Below are positions 11,288-23,557 of a DNA stretch of 64,000 bases, one piece after another. Each line of letters starts with the position of its first letter. The first letter of the stretch is position 1. The stretch covers positions 29,881,351 through 29,945,350 of the forward strand of contig CAMZMU010000115.1 of NCBI GenBank assembly GCA_947311845.1, in the 5' to 3' direction. A program made the position numbers and the translations under genes. The stretch is from Poa pratensis. Lineage: Eukaryota > Streptophyta > Magnoliopsida > Poales > Poaceae. Below the pieces are notes generated by a model. It was given only the letters and a program-made list of their open reading frames with translations. It did not search any database and was not told where the DNA came from.

Positions 11288-13571
11288 GTGGGTTGACATG
11301 GGCCCAAGAGCTGACGGGGCTTGTGAGCTTGGTTGAGGTCTTGAGGAGACGCGACTGGTCGCGGCGTCAACGTGAAGGACGTGGAAGCTGGAGGACGCAC
11401 AGAAGAGCCAATGCGCAGCGCCTTGGCACACACAGGTACCAACACGAGTCTGAGCCTAACTCGACTAACTCACCTAGTCCAACACGCGTACATTGGAATC
11501 TGTTTCCTACTCGGATTCGGGAGAGGAAAGTTCAGAAATGGATCGCGTTGCTCTTTTGGCCTTCTGCGTCTCCAGAATCAGGGTCCAACTCCAAGTTGAC
11601 ACGGCCATCTTGCTGTAGCTATTTCTCTCAAGAAAAAAAACTTGCTGTAGCTATTGACAACCTGAAAAAGGCCACAAAAAATACTTCAAAAATTCCTTTC
11701 CCAGTTCAACAGATTCAATGACTTAATTACCTCCGGATATCAAGAAAATTACCATGCAAAAAGCAAAAAACAGACAAGATAAACTACAATGCAAGTTAAC
11801 ACCAACCTGTCGTGAAACCGGGAAAAAAAATCAGCAGAAGCGATCACGAATATCAGACAATCCTTCGAAGACGCTAACATGGTGGGACCACCGGCATCGG
11901 TAGACTGCATTGCGCAACCTTCAAGTAAGAGAGAAACCAAAAAAATGTCAGGTAGAACCAATCACAAGTATTAGGAGACACTGAAATCATGTACCCACTA
12001 GTTTCAGATGACCGCCGTGGTTTCGATCATAATCAAAAGGGCACGCGCAATCGAAAACACAAGCGGCAGCTAAAATTCTACCACAACCGGGTTCTTGGCG
12101 CCGACCCATTTGCTTCCGTTCATTGCTTAGGTATTTTCCTTTCTTTATTATTTTGTAAGTTTTCTGTTTTCTTTTTGCGTTTTTAAAAACCCAAATCTTT
12201 TTCTAATCCAAACATTTTTTTAATATGAATAATTACAAAATTTGAACGTTTTTAAATTCTGAGCATTTTTTATTCTGAACATTTTTTGAATCTAATTTTT
12301 GTAATCAAATATTTTAAAATTCTGAACATTTTTTTATTTTGAACGATTTTCAAATATGGACATATTTTATAATTTTAAAGGTGTTCAAATCTGAACAATT
12401 TTCAAATATGATTTATTTGGATTTTAAATTTCCAAATTTAATTGTTTTTCAAAACTGAACATTTTGCAAAATTATAAAATGTGAAAAAGGAAAACAGATT
12501 TTGAAAATTTGAACAGTTTTCAGAACTGAAGATTTTTCAAAATCATAAAAAAAGTTAAAGACGAAAAACAACACATAAAAGAAAATAAAAAACAGAGAAG
12601 TAAAAAGAAGAAAAGGAAGAACAAAAAGAAAAGACGGACAGACGGGCCCGGCCTATTGGCAGGCGGCTTCAGGCGGCGCGGCTACTGGCGATATATAGGA
12701 ACCACCGCACAGGGCGCGTCATATAGAAACATCCCTGGCATTACGGCCGCTTAGGCTTGTGCTTAGGCCTGCCTCTACGTCTGAGGCAAGCTGAGTTGTA
12801 CAACCGAAATGCAATGGCCCGTTTAGCTGCACTTGTTTTCCCATTTCCCAGGACACCAGTGAACGGCATTTACAAGTTCACCACTGGACAAGAGATAAAT
12901 TGAATGCTCAAATCGCAAGATCGTTGCCTGGACTCCATGGCAAGCTATCCTCAGCCCGCTTCAGAACCTAAGACGATCCTAAAAAATCAAAAAAATAAGG
13001 AACAAGACGCCGACTCAAAGGCATCGCCAACGACGAGATGATTGTCTCACAACCGTGCTATGCAGTATGCATAAACCAAGCACGTACGCCGTCTTCGTTC
13101 TAATTCCCAACGTTCTAATCGCCTCCCTTTCTTTTCTAGCGACGGCCGTGTGGACGCCGACTCAAAGTGGATGAACGTTCGATCCAAACCTCCGATTACG
13201 CGTCAACGATCCTCTGCTCGCTGCTCAAAACGTTTCTGCTCCTCGATCTCTTTGACCCGGGGAAGCAAGATTACGCCAGTTCCTTTGGCAACACATGGAA
13301 CTATTTCTCACGCTGTTTCCACCTAAATTACACCTACGAGTTTGCACAGAAACCAACATTGATTACGAGTACAATGCATGACCGGGTGATTGCCAATGGT
13401 GAGCAGCTAATTCCAGGGGACAAAGGTCGCGATCAGTGACGGTGTTTGAGAGCGACTGCCTGCTTCAGTAATCCATTATATGCATGGAATACCTAGGGCA
13501 AGCTTTCAGTCAGATCTTGCACAGCCCATTGGCCCAACAAAGAGTGGAATCCTCCTGTCTTTCAGTCAGGG
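11288..13571. other. Unrecognised sequence with an AT-rich patch
   Basis: No exon or domain is convincing. About 12180-12600 is an AT-rich tract of loosely repeated TCTGAACATTTTT-like units, a texture common in Triticeae transposon interiors, followed by a GC-rich block (12640-12790). Frames of 60-140 codons here have no recognisable features. Confidence 0.3.
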
Positions 13572-14148
13572 GGCGCCATTTTATATTAAGAAGAGCTGTC
13601 ATGACCCCAATCATGGCCGATGCAACAAAATATCACACAAGACAAACTGATCTCACAGAGAGCTAGACCCCCCCTGCTCCGGGTTAGTGGTTGTGGTGTG
13701 TGGGCTTAACAACTACAGTGGGAGATTTCCAACAGAGCAACTGGGCAACGTATTGACTAGGAGAGGTAGAACCTGTGCTGTAACACACCAAAATATTATA
13801 TTACGAAGGTTGTACTATTATGGTGAAGGTTGCCAGTTTATAAGTTCCCAACCAAACTGTTGAGTAGAGCAAGGAGATGAAGCATTGGGTGGAGAGTTGG
13901 GTACAATACTACATGGAAATAAGATTCTTCAGTGGTGTATCTAATTTACAATTATTCATCAAGATTTCCTATATCCCTCAGGGTATTTACAAATCAGGCG
14001 TTTAAAGATATGTTTAGCAAAATAGATCGGCATCTTCTTGCTAAGTTGGTTGCACGGATGGTTGTAGTACATATCATGAATTATGTAGGAGTACCATTCT
14101 TGATCAATTTTTTTTGTTAGACAGCTCTTCTTAATATAAAATGGCGCC
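13572..14148. repeat. Perfect 29-bp inverted repeat bounding 577 bp
   Basis: 13572-13600 (GGCGCCATTTTATATTAAGA..) is the exact reverse complement of 14120-14148. The sequence resembles the 3' end of LINE transcripts (TTCTTAATATAAAATGG), so two LINE 3' ends in opposite orientation are one explanation. No target duplication flanks the pair. Confidence 0.7.
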
Positions 14149-15223
14149 TGTGCCAGATATAACACCTTGCGCTTGAGGGAGAAACTGTAAAAGGGTGTGA
14201 ATACAACCAGTTCTGCATGAATAGAGAAGCGCCGCCCTTGTACACACACACGTGCCCTATTTTCGTAGTCTGAAATGTATTGTTCCACTTTTAAATATGT
14301 ATGAAAAGAGAAGCGCCGTCCTTGATAGTATTGATTTGTGCACAGGTAATACATACTCGTATCGAGGCAAATATACAGGATCACGTTTAACGATTCTGGT
14401 CCATAGACAAATTAGGCAGATATATTTCAATATTAAGGAGATATCTTAGCTGAAAAGACATGTAACCAAGAGGTCCATGAAGTTAACAGCCGCGAGCATA
14501 TTTATTTATTCTTTATACTTGTTTCAAACAAGCAAGGTGTACAGAGAGCTACATCTTGATCCTGTTACAACAAAACCCACAAGGAACTAAAATCAAAGGG
14601 TTCATCAAGCTGAGACCAACTTGTAGTACCCTGAAAAACAGGAACACCCTGATGTAGTACTTCTGAATCAAGGCTTGCAAAAGTCCCCCCTCAATCAGTG
14701 CTTAAAAAAAGAGACGCCATTTTCTCCACAAATATCGGAAGCCATTTGGGGCATTGGTGGTAGGATTGAGAGGCCGGCAAGGGTAGGTGTTTGGGTTTGA
14801 AAAACTCAATCCTCTCATTGAAAAAACAGGGTAAAAGGGCAACACTAGTGAAGGGGAGAAATGAAAAATGAGCTTTGTAAAAGTCAAAACTCCCCTTGGT
14901 AACTAGCCCTAAAAAAAAAGACATGCCTCTTAGTTTACACTACTCTCTCCCAAGAACATGGAGTGATTAGATCAGACCATGCAAAAAAGGAGGGTGAGAA
15001 TTGAAGTATAACTAGGTGTTTTTGCGCCCATGGGCCAAAAAAAGGTGGAAATGGCTCTCTTTGAGGGGCACTGTGTGGGGGACTGCAAGCAAACTCTCTT
15101 CAGAAGCGCCAGCAGGGAAGAACCTATAACCATTAGCCTCAACCGTCAAGGCTAGTGATGAAAAAAAGAGAGAAATAGAAACCAAAGATCTAAATTAGAC
15201 TTGATCAGGAAGTAGCAAGTTTT
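14149..15223. other. No gene recognised; downstream flank of the bHLH gene
   Basis: Contains a short direct repeat (AGAGAAGCGCCG at about 14222 and 14308). The part close to 15223 should include the 3' untranslated region of the bHLH gene. No second gene is visible. Confidence 0.3.
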
Positions 15224-16475
15224 TCACAGGGACAGCTTGAACGCTTGATTTAGCTTCCTCACGATGTCCTTGACTGATAACGAGAAGTCATCACCGGCCT
15301 GCAAGATTACCATCAGATAATACATCAGTAAGACCATCTAGTTAATTAATTGATTTTTGTACAGATGTACTAGTAACTTAAGAGCATATCATGTCAATCA
15401 AGAAGAGATGAGATGAGGGCGAGAGCTGACCGTGGCCATGATGGTGATGTCGATGGAGGAGGTGGTGAAGGGGAGCACATTGGTGTTCATGATGGTGAGG
15501 CCGATGTTCTCCACCTCGGACAGGGCAGCGATGAGCACGCCCTTGCGGTTCTCGCAGTGAATCTTGACGAGCACCGTGCGGTCCGACATCCGGGCCTCGA
15601 TCTCCGGCAGCCCGGCCTCGGCGCCCTCGAAGTTCTCGTCGCAGGACGAACCGTCGTCCTCGTCGGCGGTTAGCTGGGACTTCTTGACCAGCACCGCTGC
15701 CTCCACGGGCCGCCTCCGGGCCACCTCCTCCATGCCCTTCACCTGCTCCTGCAGCGTCTTCACGTACTTGATCGCGTCGCCCAGCACGGACGCCTTGTCC
15801 ATCTTCTTGAGGCCCGGGACGATCTTGGAGAGGGCGATGAAGCGCTCGCTGAGCTTCTCGCGGCGCTTCCGCTCGGCCAGGATGTGGTCCTGGTTCTGGG
15901 CGGCGGGGCGGGTCGGCGTCGCCCTGGCGGGCTCGGCGGCGACCATGGCGTCGTAGCTCCTCTTGACTCCGGGAAACGGCGCCACGGCCGCAGCGCCCAC
16001 CTCCTGCTTGGGCTTCAGGGGCGCCGCCGCCGCGCCGTAGTAGTTGGCGCTGGGGGCCTGCGCCGCCTTGGCGAACGCGTTGGCGGCTGCGTCGGCGCTG
16101 CCGCCGAAGGAGAGGATGGTCGGCGAGGAGGTGTCGGCGGGGGAGCCCTGGTCCGTGATGCACGAGTCCCAGCTGGTGTTGACTTTGGCCGCCTTGTGCG
16201 GCCGGTGCTCGCCGTACTGGTACTGCTGCTGCTCCTGCATCACCGGCGCCTCCATCTCCCCATGCCCGAACGCGACGGCGATCTGATGCTCTGTATACTG
16301 CTCCAGCGTCGTGTCCGACTGCCACTGGTGGAAAAAACTCGGCTCGTCCATCACCTGCGCGCCAAGAAAAAACCACGAACGATCAGTCACCTCGCCCCAC
16401 AATCCCACCTGATCGCGGATAACATCGAGAAGACGAGCAGCAACTTACCATATTGGAGAACCACTGAGTCGCCAT
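15224..16475 (-). CDS. bHLH transcription factor, subgroup IVa type (bHLH18/19/25, NAI1-like)
   Basis: Three exons on the minus strand: 16449-16475 (9 codons, MATQWFSNM), 15431-16354 (308 codons) and 15224-15298 (24 codons plus TGA). All junctions are GT-AG and in phase 0, giving 341 residues. The basic helix-loop-helix domain is at about residues 162-215. It has the DNA-contact residues His166, Glu170 and Arg174 in HILAERKRREKLSERF, which predict E-box/G-box binding, followed by the second helix KASVLGDAIKYVKTLQEQV. A C-terminal ACT-like region (about 266-335) is split by the last intron. The N-terminal DEPSFFHQW motif and overall layout fit the plant IVa group, known for ER-body, defence and specialised-metabolism regulation. 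The exact target pathway is not shown by sequence. Extending exon 2 upstream to an in-intron ATG would give a false 336-residue protein; the short exon 1 restores the usual MATQW start. Confidence 0.93.
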
Positions 16476-16773
16476 TTGCAGATATATATTGCTCGATCTA
16501 AACGCCTCGCCTCCAAGCCAAAGATCGCAAATTGCTTCTTTTAAGCTCAGTGAATTAGCTTCCTGAATCCTGAACAGAGAGCAGGAAACATAACAGTTAG
16601 AGAAAATGCAATGTGGAGGCTGTTGCGACGTCTCTGTGCATGTGTTGAATATCAGGGGAGGGAGGAACGAGCTGAGGCCAAGAAAGAGAGACCAACCTTT
16701 GTGGAGAGGGCTCAGCTAGCTTAGTCCCTTTCCTTTGCTTCGCACCAATGAAGACGACGCAAGCGGCACCAGC

Positions 16774-16781
16774 TTATATAA
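16774..16781 (-). promoter_or_regulatory. TATA box of the bHLH gene
   Basis: GGTTATATAAGC on the minus strand, about 300 bases upstream of the start codon at 16475. Transcription would start near 16745 with a leader of about 270 bases. Confidence 0.6.
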
Positions 16782-17479
16782 CCTTTGGGATTAGGGGCAG
16801 CACTATTTTAAGGCCTCTTGGTTGGGTGTGAACTACTCCTTCGTTCGAGCCTCTCGGACTGTACGAATGGTGGCTAGCTAGCTGGAGTCACCCATCCCCT
16901 GTACTTTCCCTTCTTATAAAAAATATTTGGCCATCGTGGTGATATTATGTAAGTCTAAGTGGAGTATAGATTATTGGTCTCTCTCCCTCTCAAGCGTTTT
17001 ATTGGCTGAGCAGGAGTATTCAACTCCTTGTATTACCTCATGATGATGTCAAGGAGATCGGGCAGAGGATGTGTGAATTATACTGGGATCCGCAATATTG
17101 GGTAGTGTTGCTTTTGTCGTTTCTATTAGTGTTCGGTTGGTGTTTCCTCGCGAGGGCAGCTGGGTTGCCCATGAATAGTTTGAGCAACTTGAACTTGATT
17201 TTGGAGATTGTACGTATCACCGTATCGCCAGCAAATATATTTTGGTTTAACTTAATGGGAGGCAAGAAAGCAACCAAATTTTTTCCAAATATTACAATAA
17301 ACACATACATGGAAGTGGCGATGATAGGACTTAGGACATGAGAGCTGTGATCTCAATTTATCATACTGCCTCATATTTTACAATTTAGTAGAATACATAC
17401 TTACTTTATAAGAAACTAATGGTAAACTATTTTGAACACCACGCCAATGTCGTAAACAATAAAGGTTAGAGGACCAGAG
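16782..17479. other. bHLH upstream flank, no gene recognised
   Basis: Ordinary AT-rich intergenic sequence; distal promoter elements of the bHLH gene may lie here but none is distinctive. Confidence 0.3.
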
Positions 17480-17590
17480 CACCGGCGGAGCTTGACCGTG
17501 AATAAAATCATGCTAATTATGCACTAATATTTTAGAAAATTCAAATTGGGGGGGGGGGGGGGGGGGGGGGGGGACTAAGCTCCGCGAGTG
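17480..17590. mobile_element. Small hAT-type MITE containing a 26-G run
   Basis: It begins CACCGGCGGAGCTTG and ends AAGCTCCGCGAGTG, with flanks GACCAGAG (17472-17479) and GACCAAAG (17591-17598), a 7/8 matching 8-bp target duplication. The ends are related to CAGTGGCGGAGC elements elsewhere in the window. An uninterrupted G26 tract lies at 17548-17573 inside it. Confidence 0.7.
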
Positions 17591-17598
17591 GACCAAAG

Positions 17599-20500
17599 GG
17601 GTATTAGTAAAAAAACGATAATCTATTGTATACGATATACTTTCATCTAACTCAGATATTTCTAAAGCACCTCCACATGTTAATTCGTCAGGACTGGGAA
17701 ATATTTTGTTATTTCTCTGCAAGAATTTGAAGAGGCATTAAGTTCCATTTGCAATGTAGAAAAGGAAATGTACTCATGCTTTTCAAAATCCGCCCAATTT
17801 AATTTGACATATTTGCATAGTAGATTATAACCTTATAAATATACCACATTTGTAGAAAGTTCTTCGTTTGGTGGGAATGGAAACAGATTCACGATTTTAT
17901 AATATGTTCCCTTGTAATTCGAGAACTAGCGAATTTGATTTTCGCAACTCCTTAACAGAGGAAAATGCCTTTTTTTGTTCTCTTGTCTGTGCGTGCGTGT
18001 GTGTTTGGTTTTTGTTCATAAACTCCAAACCATGTCAAATTGACCTTTAGTTATGAATCAAACGTAAAGGGTCTCTCACGGGATGACGTCGCGATGACTT
18101 TGCACATGGGATGACCCAGCCAATAGAAATTATTATAAAAGTAACAATTGATTAAAACATTTAAGCCGTAAAACTATCTTGCAAAAAAAGGGGTAGCAGT
18201 TCGAAGAAACACATGATTTTTAGGTGGGTAGGGGGGGGGGGGGGGGGGGAGGGGTATGTATGCCGAAAAAGTTATAATAATTTTTAAACTGAAATAAAAA
18301 AGTGAAATAAAGTTGAAGCATATAATAACTACGGGGTTCGAAGAGTTAACAAATGATCGACCACCAGGTTGCTTGATTTTTATCCATGTTCCTTCATTTT
18401 ATTGTATGTTTTCTTTATTTTGTATTCTTATTATGATGTTCATTATTCCTATAGTTTTAACTTTGCAGTGTCTATTTCGTTATTATTCATTTCAGTTCCC
18501 CCTGTTTTTTAATGTTTGCCCAGCTAGAAAATCACGCTTTCTCTAGCTAATTTTCGTTGTCCGACTAGTTGTTGTGGACTATTCCAATAGGTTTATTTCT
18601 TATTCAGCTAGCATCTTTCTTTCATTCTAAAAACTTTGGTTTCATTACAGGTTTATGATTTCTAATTTATGCTTAATTCTGGAATATAATTTTATTTCTG
18701 CCATGTGTCTTAGTTTCCATTATTTTCTAAATGGGCTCTTAGTTTGTTACTGACATGTGCTAACTAAAATTACTATGATTGCAAATCACCACCGCCTTAT
18801 TAGCCACACCTCTTTGACTACGGTTAGAGAACAAATATGTCTGGTATCGAATCTTAAGAACCATGCATGCTTGCAATTGGAGTGTAGTTACACTATTAAG
18901 CTCTGTTAATGGCTTCAAAAAGAAAAGCGAAACCTTATTGGTTTTACCGAATTTGTGCTGTATATATTTATTTTTAAGTGATTATGCAAACTAATCGTCC
19001 GGCTCAGAGGACCACTGCAGGAATGGCCACGGAAATCTTTGGATATTCTCATTTGTTACCCATGAGGCCATGACCCGCCAATAATGTTACTATAGTTCAA
19101 GACTCCCTGTCTATACTGGAGTACCAACACTAGTTTTGACATGTTCGCGCTTTCGACCGACTATGTTTTGTCTTTGCTACTGAGCGTCCAACACCAGCAG
19201 AAAGTGGAGAAGCACATCACTATAAACTTGGGGATAAGCAGATCAACTAACGAGCAACAAAATTATGTGTGCAAGTGCAACCTGTTGCCCACCAGAAAGA
19301 TTTGTTGGTGGATTTTGATGATGCCTTGGGCCCAACTCACATGAGGACAATCAAGTGTGTATAGAGCCGACCAATAGGATTAGTTAACAATTTGACATAA
19401 TCAATAACCATTTTCCAATGGGCAAAAGCAAGCTGGGATTTATGAAACGATCTACTCAGGGGATTTGTTCGGATTTGCTCAGTATTATTCGAATCTTTTT
19501 CGAACGTGGACTCCCAACCGTTGATGAGAGAGAAGGGGCTGGGGAATTTAAACAAGAGCCACCGGATATTGTGTGATCTGGCTCCGAACTTTTGACAAAA
19601 GTTTACTTGAACAAAAACTATGGAGGTAGAGAGAGAGAATAGTTACCCTTGTGGTGCCAAGTTGGAGATCTAAATAGGAGACTTGCACCGTTGGCCGTGT
19701 TAAGCAAGATTTAACTTTTCGTTCATGTGCCTAATCATGGGGTTAACCACATACACCCTCGCCAAGCCGAATGCTACATTACCCTGTATGTCAATGCGTC
19801 CATCTGTCGCACAACTGTAGTAACTAAATCTAACACATAGGAAAATAATTCATACATTTACAGTGCTAGTAACACTGGAAAAAATATCTGCTTGCTAGGT
19901 CAAGTATAATACTACACTGGACCTAAGCTCAACTTGCAAAATTGGTTTGTTTGATCTGTTAGTTACTAGGTGCATGTACAGCAACACTAGCTGCATCAAT
20001 GTCTCTTTATCATCAAAACACCTATACTCTGAACTTGTACCCATGCATGAAGTCGATTCCCATACCTCTCCCAGCCATCTGTCTGCAAGATCGACCTGCA
20101 GATCCAACAACCTACTTCAATTCAATTGCCCCCGAGATAGAAACCACTAGGACAAGGGGCCATATAATATTTCACATTATTGCGTATATATGTGAGGCTT
20201 ATCTTCCTTCAAGGCCAACTCATGGCCTGTGACAGATGTAACCTTAAGGTTTGGGCTCCGGTACTGCCTTGTTTCTACATGGGGGCACATGCATGCATGA
20301 CAAAGAGGGTAATTAGGGATCCATCCATTAAACAAGTCACCTAAACTGCCTGGCATTGGGGTCATGCATGTATGACTTATGAGCAAGCTGGAGGTGACGA
20401 GGACCAGAAGAAAAACTGTTTGATCATGTGTTCGGGAGTCTGATCTGATCACCAAGCTGGGAAATATGACTCACTGGCTGCTTGACTGGATCTGTGGCCA

Positions 20501-21553
20501 CCTCTTCAACTTGCTTCTTCATCTGTGCGGTAGTAATTTTTTTTCCCCCCAGATCAGCATCAGCATGGGCATCTTAGGCAATGTCTGATGCACAGGGCAT
20601 CAACAGTAACTTATTCGATCGCTCTGTGGATATGCTATGTTATACTTTTTTCGTTAGGATCATCCAGAGGAAGGTTCATGGGCGATGTTACTACTCCACC
20701 AAACGGGATCATGGTAAAGTTGCGCGCATGGTGAAGTCAAAAGGGACTCGTATGGACTGGCAGATTTTGATTCCCTTACAGCTATATTTGCCTATAGTTT
20801 AAGACTGATGGATAAAATAACCATCCTCGCAAAAAAAAAAGTAACAAATAATTCAGAAACCACGTAGTAGCTAGGGTTTAGGTCTTCAAAGAATTCCGGA
20901 AGCCGCGTGGACGGAGGAGTGCACCTATGTGCCGTTTTCTGCATGTTTTCACATCAATCTCATCACGTTTCTTGGGGAAATTTACACTCGTTAATTAATC
21001 AGAGCATTATTCTATTACATTGTACTTGTTTTATTTTCTATGTATCCCATCGACATAGTCTCGTGCTTGTTTTATTTTGGGAAATTGTCCTCTATGAAAC
21101 CAAGTGCCAGAATCGGCGAAGCACTTGTCTACAATAGTCGTTTTACCATCCGAATTTAGAAGGAGATCCTTGCTTTGGTGTGGCTACCATGACATTCTTC
21201 CTACGCTTTCGGCAAAGGAGTTCTCTCTTCGGAGTAGGATGTTCCGTCATGTTGCCTCGCCGACGGCATAAATAGGAGGCGAGAACGTGGTGTTTTGCCA
21301 GTGGCAAATTTTTGGGCAATGTAGTTCCAGGAGATTAAACTGTTTCGCCAAGTTCTAGACCTTGTCCTAGGCACCAACTCTAAAACCTTCTTCTTATTCA
21401 ATGAAAATGGCAAATCTTTTACCTTATTTCCGATAAAATTTTTCCCATGACATTACCGTACAAGAACATCTAATTATATATTCACCTCTTTCTGAATGTT
21501 CTTCACCGTATATCCCTCCCTCTCTGTCATGCACAACAATTAAAAATGTAGTA
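17599..21553. other. Long stretch without a recognisable gene
   Basis: Nearly 4 kb of AT-rich sequence with only short frames. At about 20820-20840 a CCTCGCAAAAAAAAAA run looks like a retroelement 3' tail, but no TSD or coding domain supports it. A G19 run lies at 18231-18249. I see no exon with conserved protein content. Confidence 0.3.
18231..18249 (+). repeat. G19 homopolymer
   Basis: Nineteen consecutive G, followed by AGGGG. Confidence 0.95.
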
Positions 21554-21561
21554 CTCCCTCC

Positions 21562-22130
21562 CAGTGGCGGAGCTCGAAACAAATTCTTGGGCGGGCCAGG
21601 AGATGAGAAAACACAAAAATGTTCAGATTGTCACTAATGTCATCTTCTTTCTTTTCAAGAAAAAATCAATTCTTTTCTCGGTTGCCTTTCCCATCGCCGT
21701 GCAATCTTCCATGCTATCAAATTGCCAACTAAAAATTTAGGGGAAAGAAGGAAGAAGCAGCTAGCCAGGGGAATTGGAGAAAAATAGGGCTCGATTCGTG
21801 GGAATCAGTTGCCGTCTGTTTGGACTTGCTGCCGGCCGATGCGCCGTGCCCGTGCAGCGATGCCCAATGGCCGGATCCTGGCTGCAAATCATTTGCAACA
21901 AATGGCAGCTAGCGCTGCTGCCTGCTTCCATCTCAATGGCCATGATTTTGTCGTGAGCAGAGACTGGTCGTGAGTAGTCTGGGACTCTGGGAGAGGATAG
22001 GGGAGTCGAGCGAAGAAGCAAATTGTTGATGGGCTGGGCCGCCTTACATGATACTACTAGTTAATAATTATTTTGCAAAAAACCTGGGCGGGCCGTGGCC
22101 CAGGTCGGCCCTAACGTAGCTCCGCCAATG
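21562..22130. mobile_element. Non-autonomous hAT element inserted in a Stowaway-like sequence
   Basis: Ends CAGTGGCGGAGCTCG and GTAGCTCCGCCAATG are inverted. Flanks CTCCCTCC (21554-21561) and CTCTCTCC (22131-22138) form an 8-bp duplication with one mismatch. The duplicated octamer is itself the start of a Stowaway end: TACTCCCTCC on the left and CTCTCTCCGTCC on the right. So the hAT copy landed in an older MITE. No transposase remains in the 569 bp. Confidence 0.75.
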
Positions 22131-22138
22131 CTCTCTCC

Positions 22139-22499
22139 GTCCACAAAATGATGTCCCAATCTAGACCAAATTTACATGTATCTACACACACTAGTACTAG
22201 TACTCCTCGGATGTGAAAAAAAGGAACACTACATTTTTGTTGGGTTCTCGTCCTTTGCCAACCTCTACGATGAGGAGTCCCCATCAACATCGGCCATGCG
22301 AACCTGAAATGGCGGCCGAATTCCTCTGCGCAAATGATGATGCGATAGCATATGCATGCTGGATCATCTAGAAGGCTGGCTAGCTAGCTCCTATCGATCA
22401 TAATATAGATCACTCCCAGTTTTCCACACTGTGGGTGGTGAGCGTCCCTTTCCTCTGATTTTCGTTGCCACTTTCTTGTGACAGTTGGATAGCCGAGTT
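22139..22499. other. No gene recognised
   Basis: Remainder of the interrupted Stowaway-like sequence, then ordinary spacer. Confidence 0.3.
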
Positions 22500-23190
22500 G
22501 AGTTATACCCGAATCGTCACACCGAGTCTACAATCGAGCTCGTCTATCCGATCCCGACCCCTGCCGACATAGCCGAAAGCAGATGCGAAAACATCTGATG
22601 CGGCTGGAGAGGAGGCCGTGGCCACAGGATCTGCGAGAATGTTGGAGGCATGGTCATCGTCGTCGGGTTGGTGACGGCTCGGTGCCGAGGCAGAGGAAAC
22701 ACTGTTTCGTTGGACTTTCCGTGCCGTGGCAGCGCCCGCGCGCGCGGCCGTTCCCCCGATCGCGGCCGCGGATAATCTCATGGTCTCGCGTGTACACGGG
22801 GCGAGCGTCGGCTGCTCCATCGGTGCGGACGGCTCGTCCCTCCGCGGCCTTGACCAACGCGGATGGCGGGTGGAGGTGTGATGAGCTGACGCGCACGGCC
22901 GCGGGGGCGCGTCGTGTTGCACGTTTTCGGCTTAGTTTTTCCGGGGAAACGGCGGCTACGAGGACGGTTCATACGTGCCGCGTCTCGCGCGCTCCCGGAT
23001 TCTTGGGCCTACCCCTCCAGCTCCTCCTCCGCCGCCGTGTCACGTCTACGATCGCCACAGCTGCTGGTGCGCCGTCGCCGTCGGTGAGTTTGGACCTGGT
23101 CGTGGTGGGGGAGCTCGGACTGGCTCCGGATCAAAAGTTAACTTCCATGACTCTCCATCCCGTCTTTGACTTGCCGGCTTGTTAGCTTCG
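22500..23190. other. GC-rich patch with open frames, identity unknown
   Basis: About 690 bp of strongly GC-rich sequence between AT-rich flanks. The plus strand has a 200-codon frame (22583-23185) and the minus strand a 139-codon frame (22503-22922). Both are arginine- and alanine-rich, as expected by chance in GC-rich DNA, and neither shows a domain. It could be a decayed first exon and promoter of a grass gene or the end of a GC-rich transposon. Confidence 0.3.
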
Positions 23191-23557
23191 GAAATATCAC
23201 AGGTAAAGAAAAAGAAATGGTTCGTACTGATTTGCGGTTTTGTATTTTCGCTGAGCGTGTTATGTCTAGGGTGTTATCCTTTATTTATTTATTTTTGGAA
23301 TGTATAGGTGTGTTATCCACATCATACAAAACTATGTAAACGATACTTTCCTTCTTTTTTTTAAACCATATAAATTCTCTCTAGCTCATTTCGAAATGAG
23401 GCGGGGGGTCGCAATATATGTCTTCCACCTTTTTGGATGTCATTTCCAAAACGAATAATCTCAACGTCGAAAAAGAACATTCATAAAAAGTTTGAAATAG
23501 GGACATACTTTTCACAGTACAATCTTATCCTTTGGCAAAATCAAGATTATTTTCTCA

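Noticed and set aside
15378..16376. 332-codon minus-strand frame overlapping the bHLH gene
   Set aside because: It is a shadow of the GC-rich bHLH coding region in another frame; the bHLH frame has conserved motifs and splice sites, this one has none.
15884..16501. 205-codon plus-strand frame antisense to the bHLH gene
   Set aside because: Composition effect of a GC-rich exon on the opposite strand; glycine/arginine/leucine-rich without domain.
20581..20840. Possible retrogene or LINE 3' end with A-run at 20829
   Set aside because: The 73-codon frame has no recognised domain and no target duplication could be fixed around the A-run.
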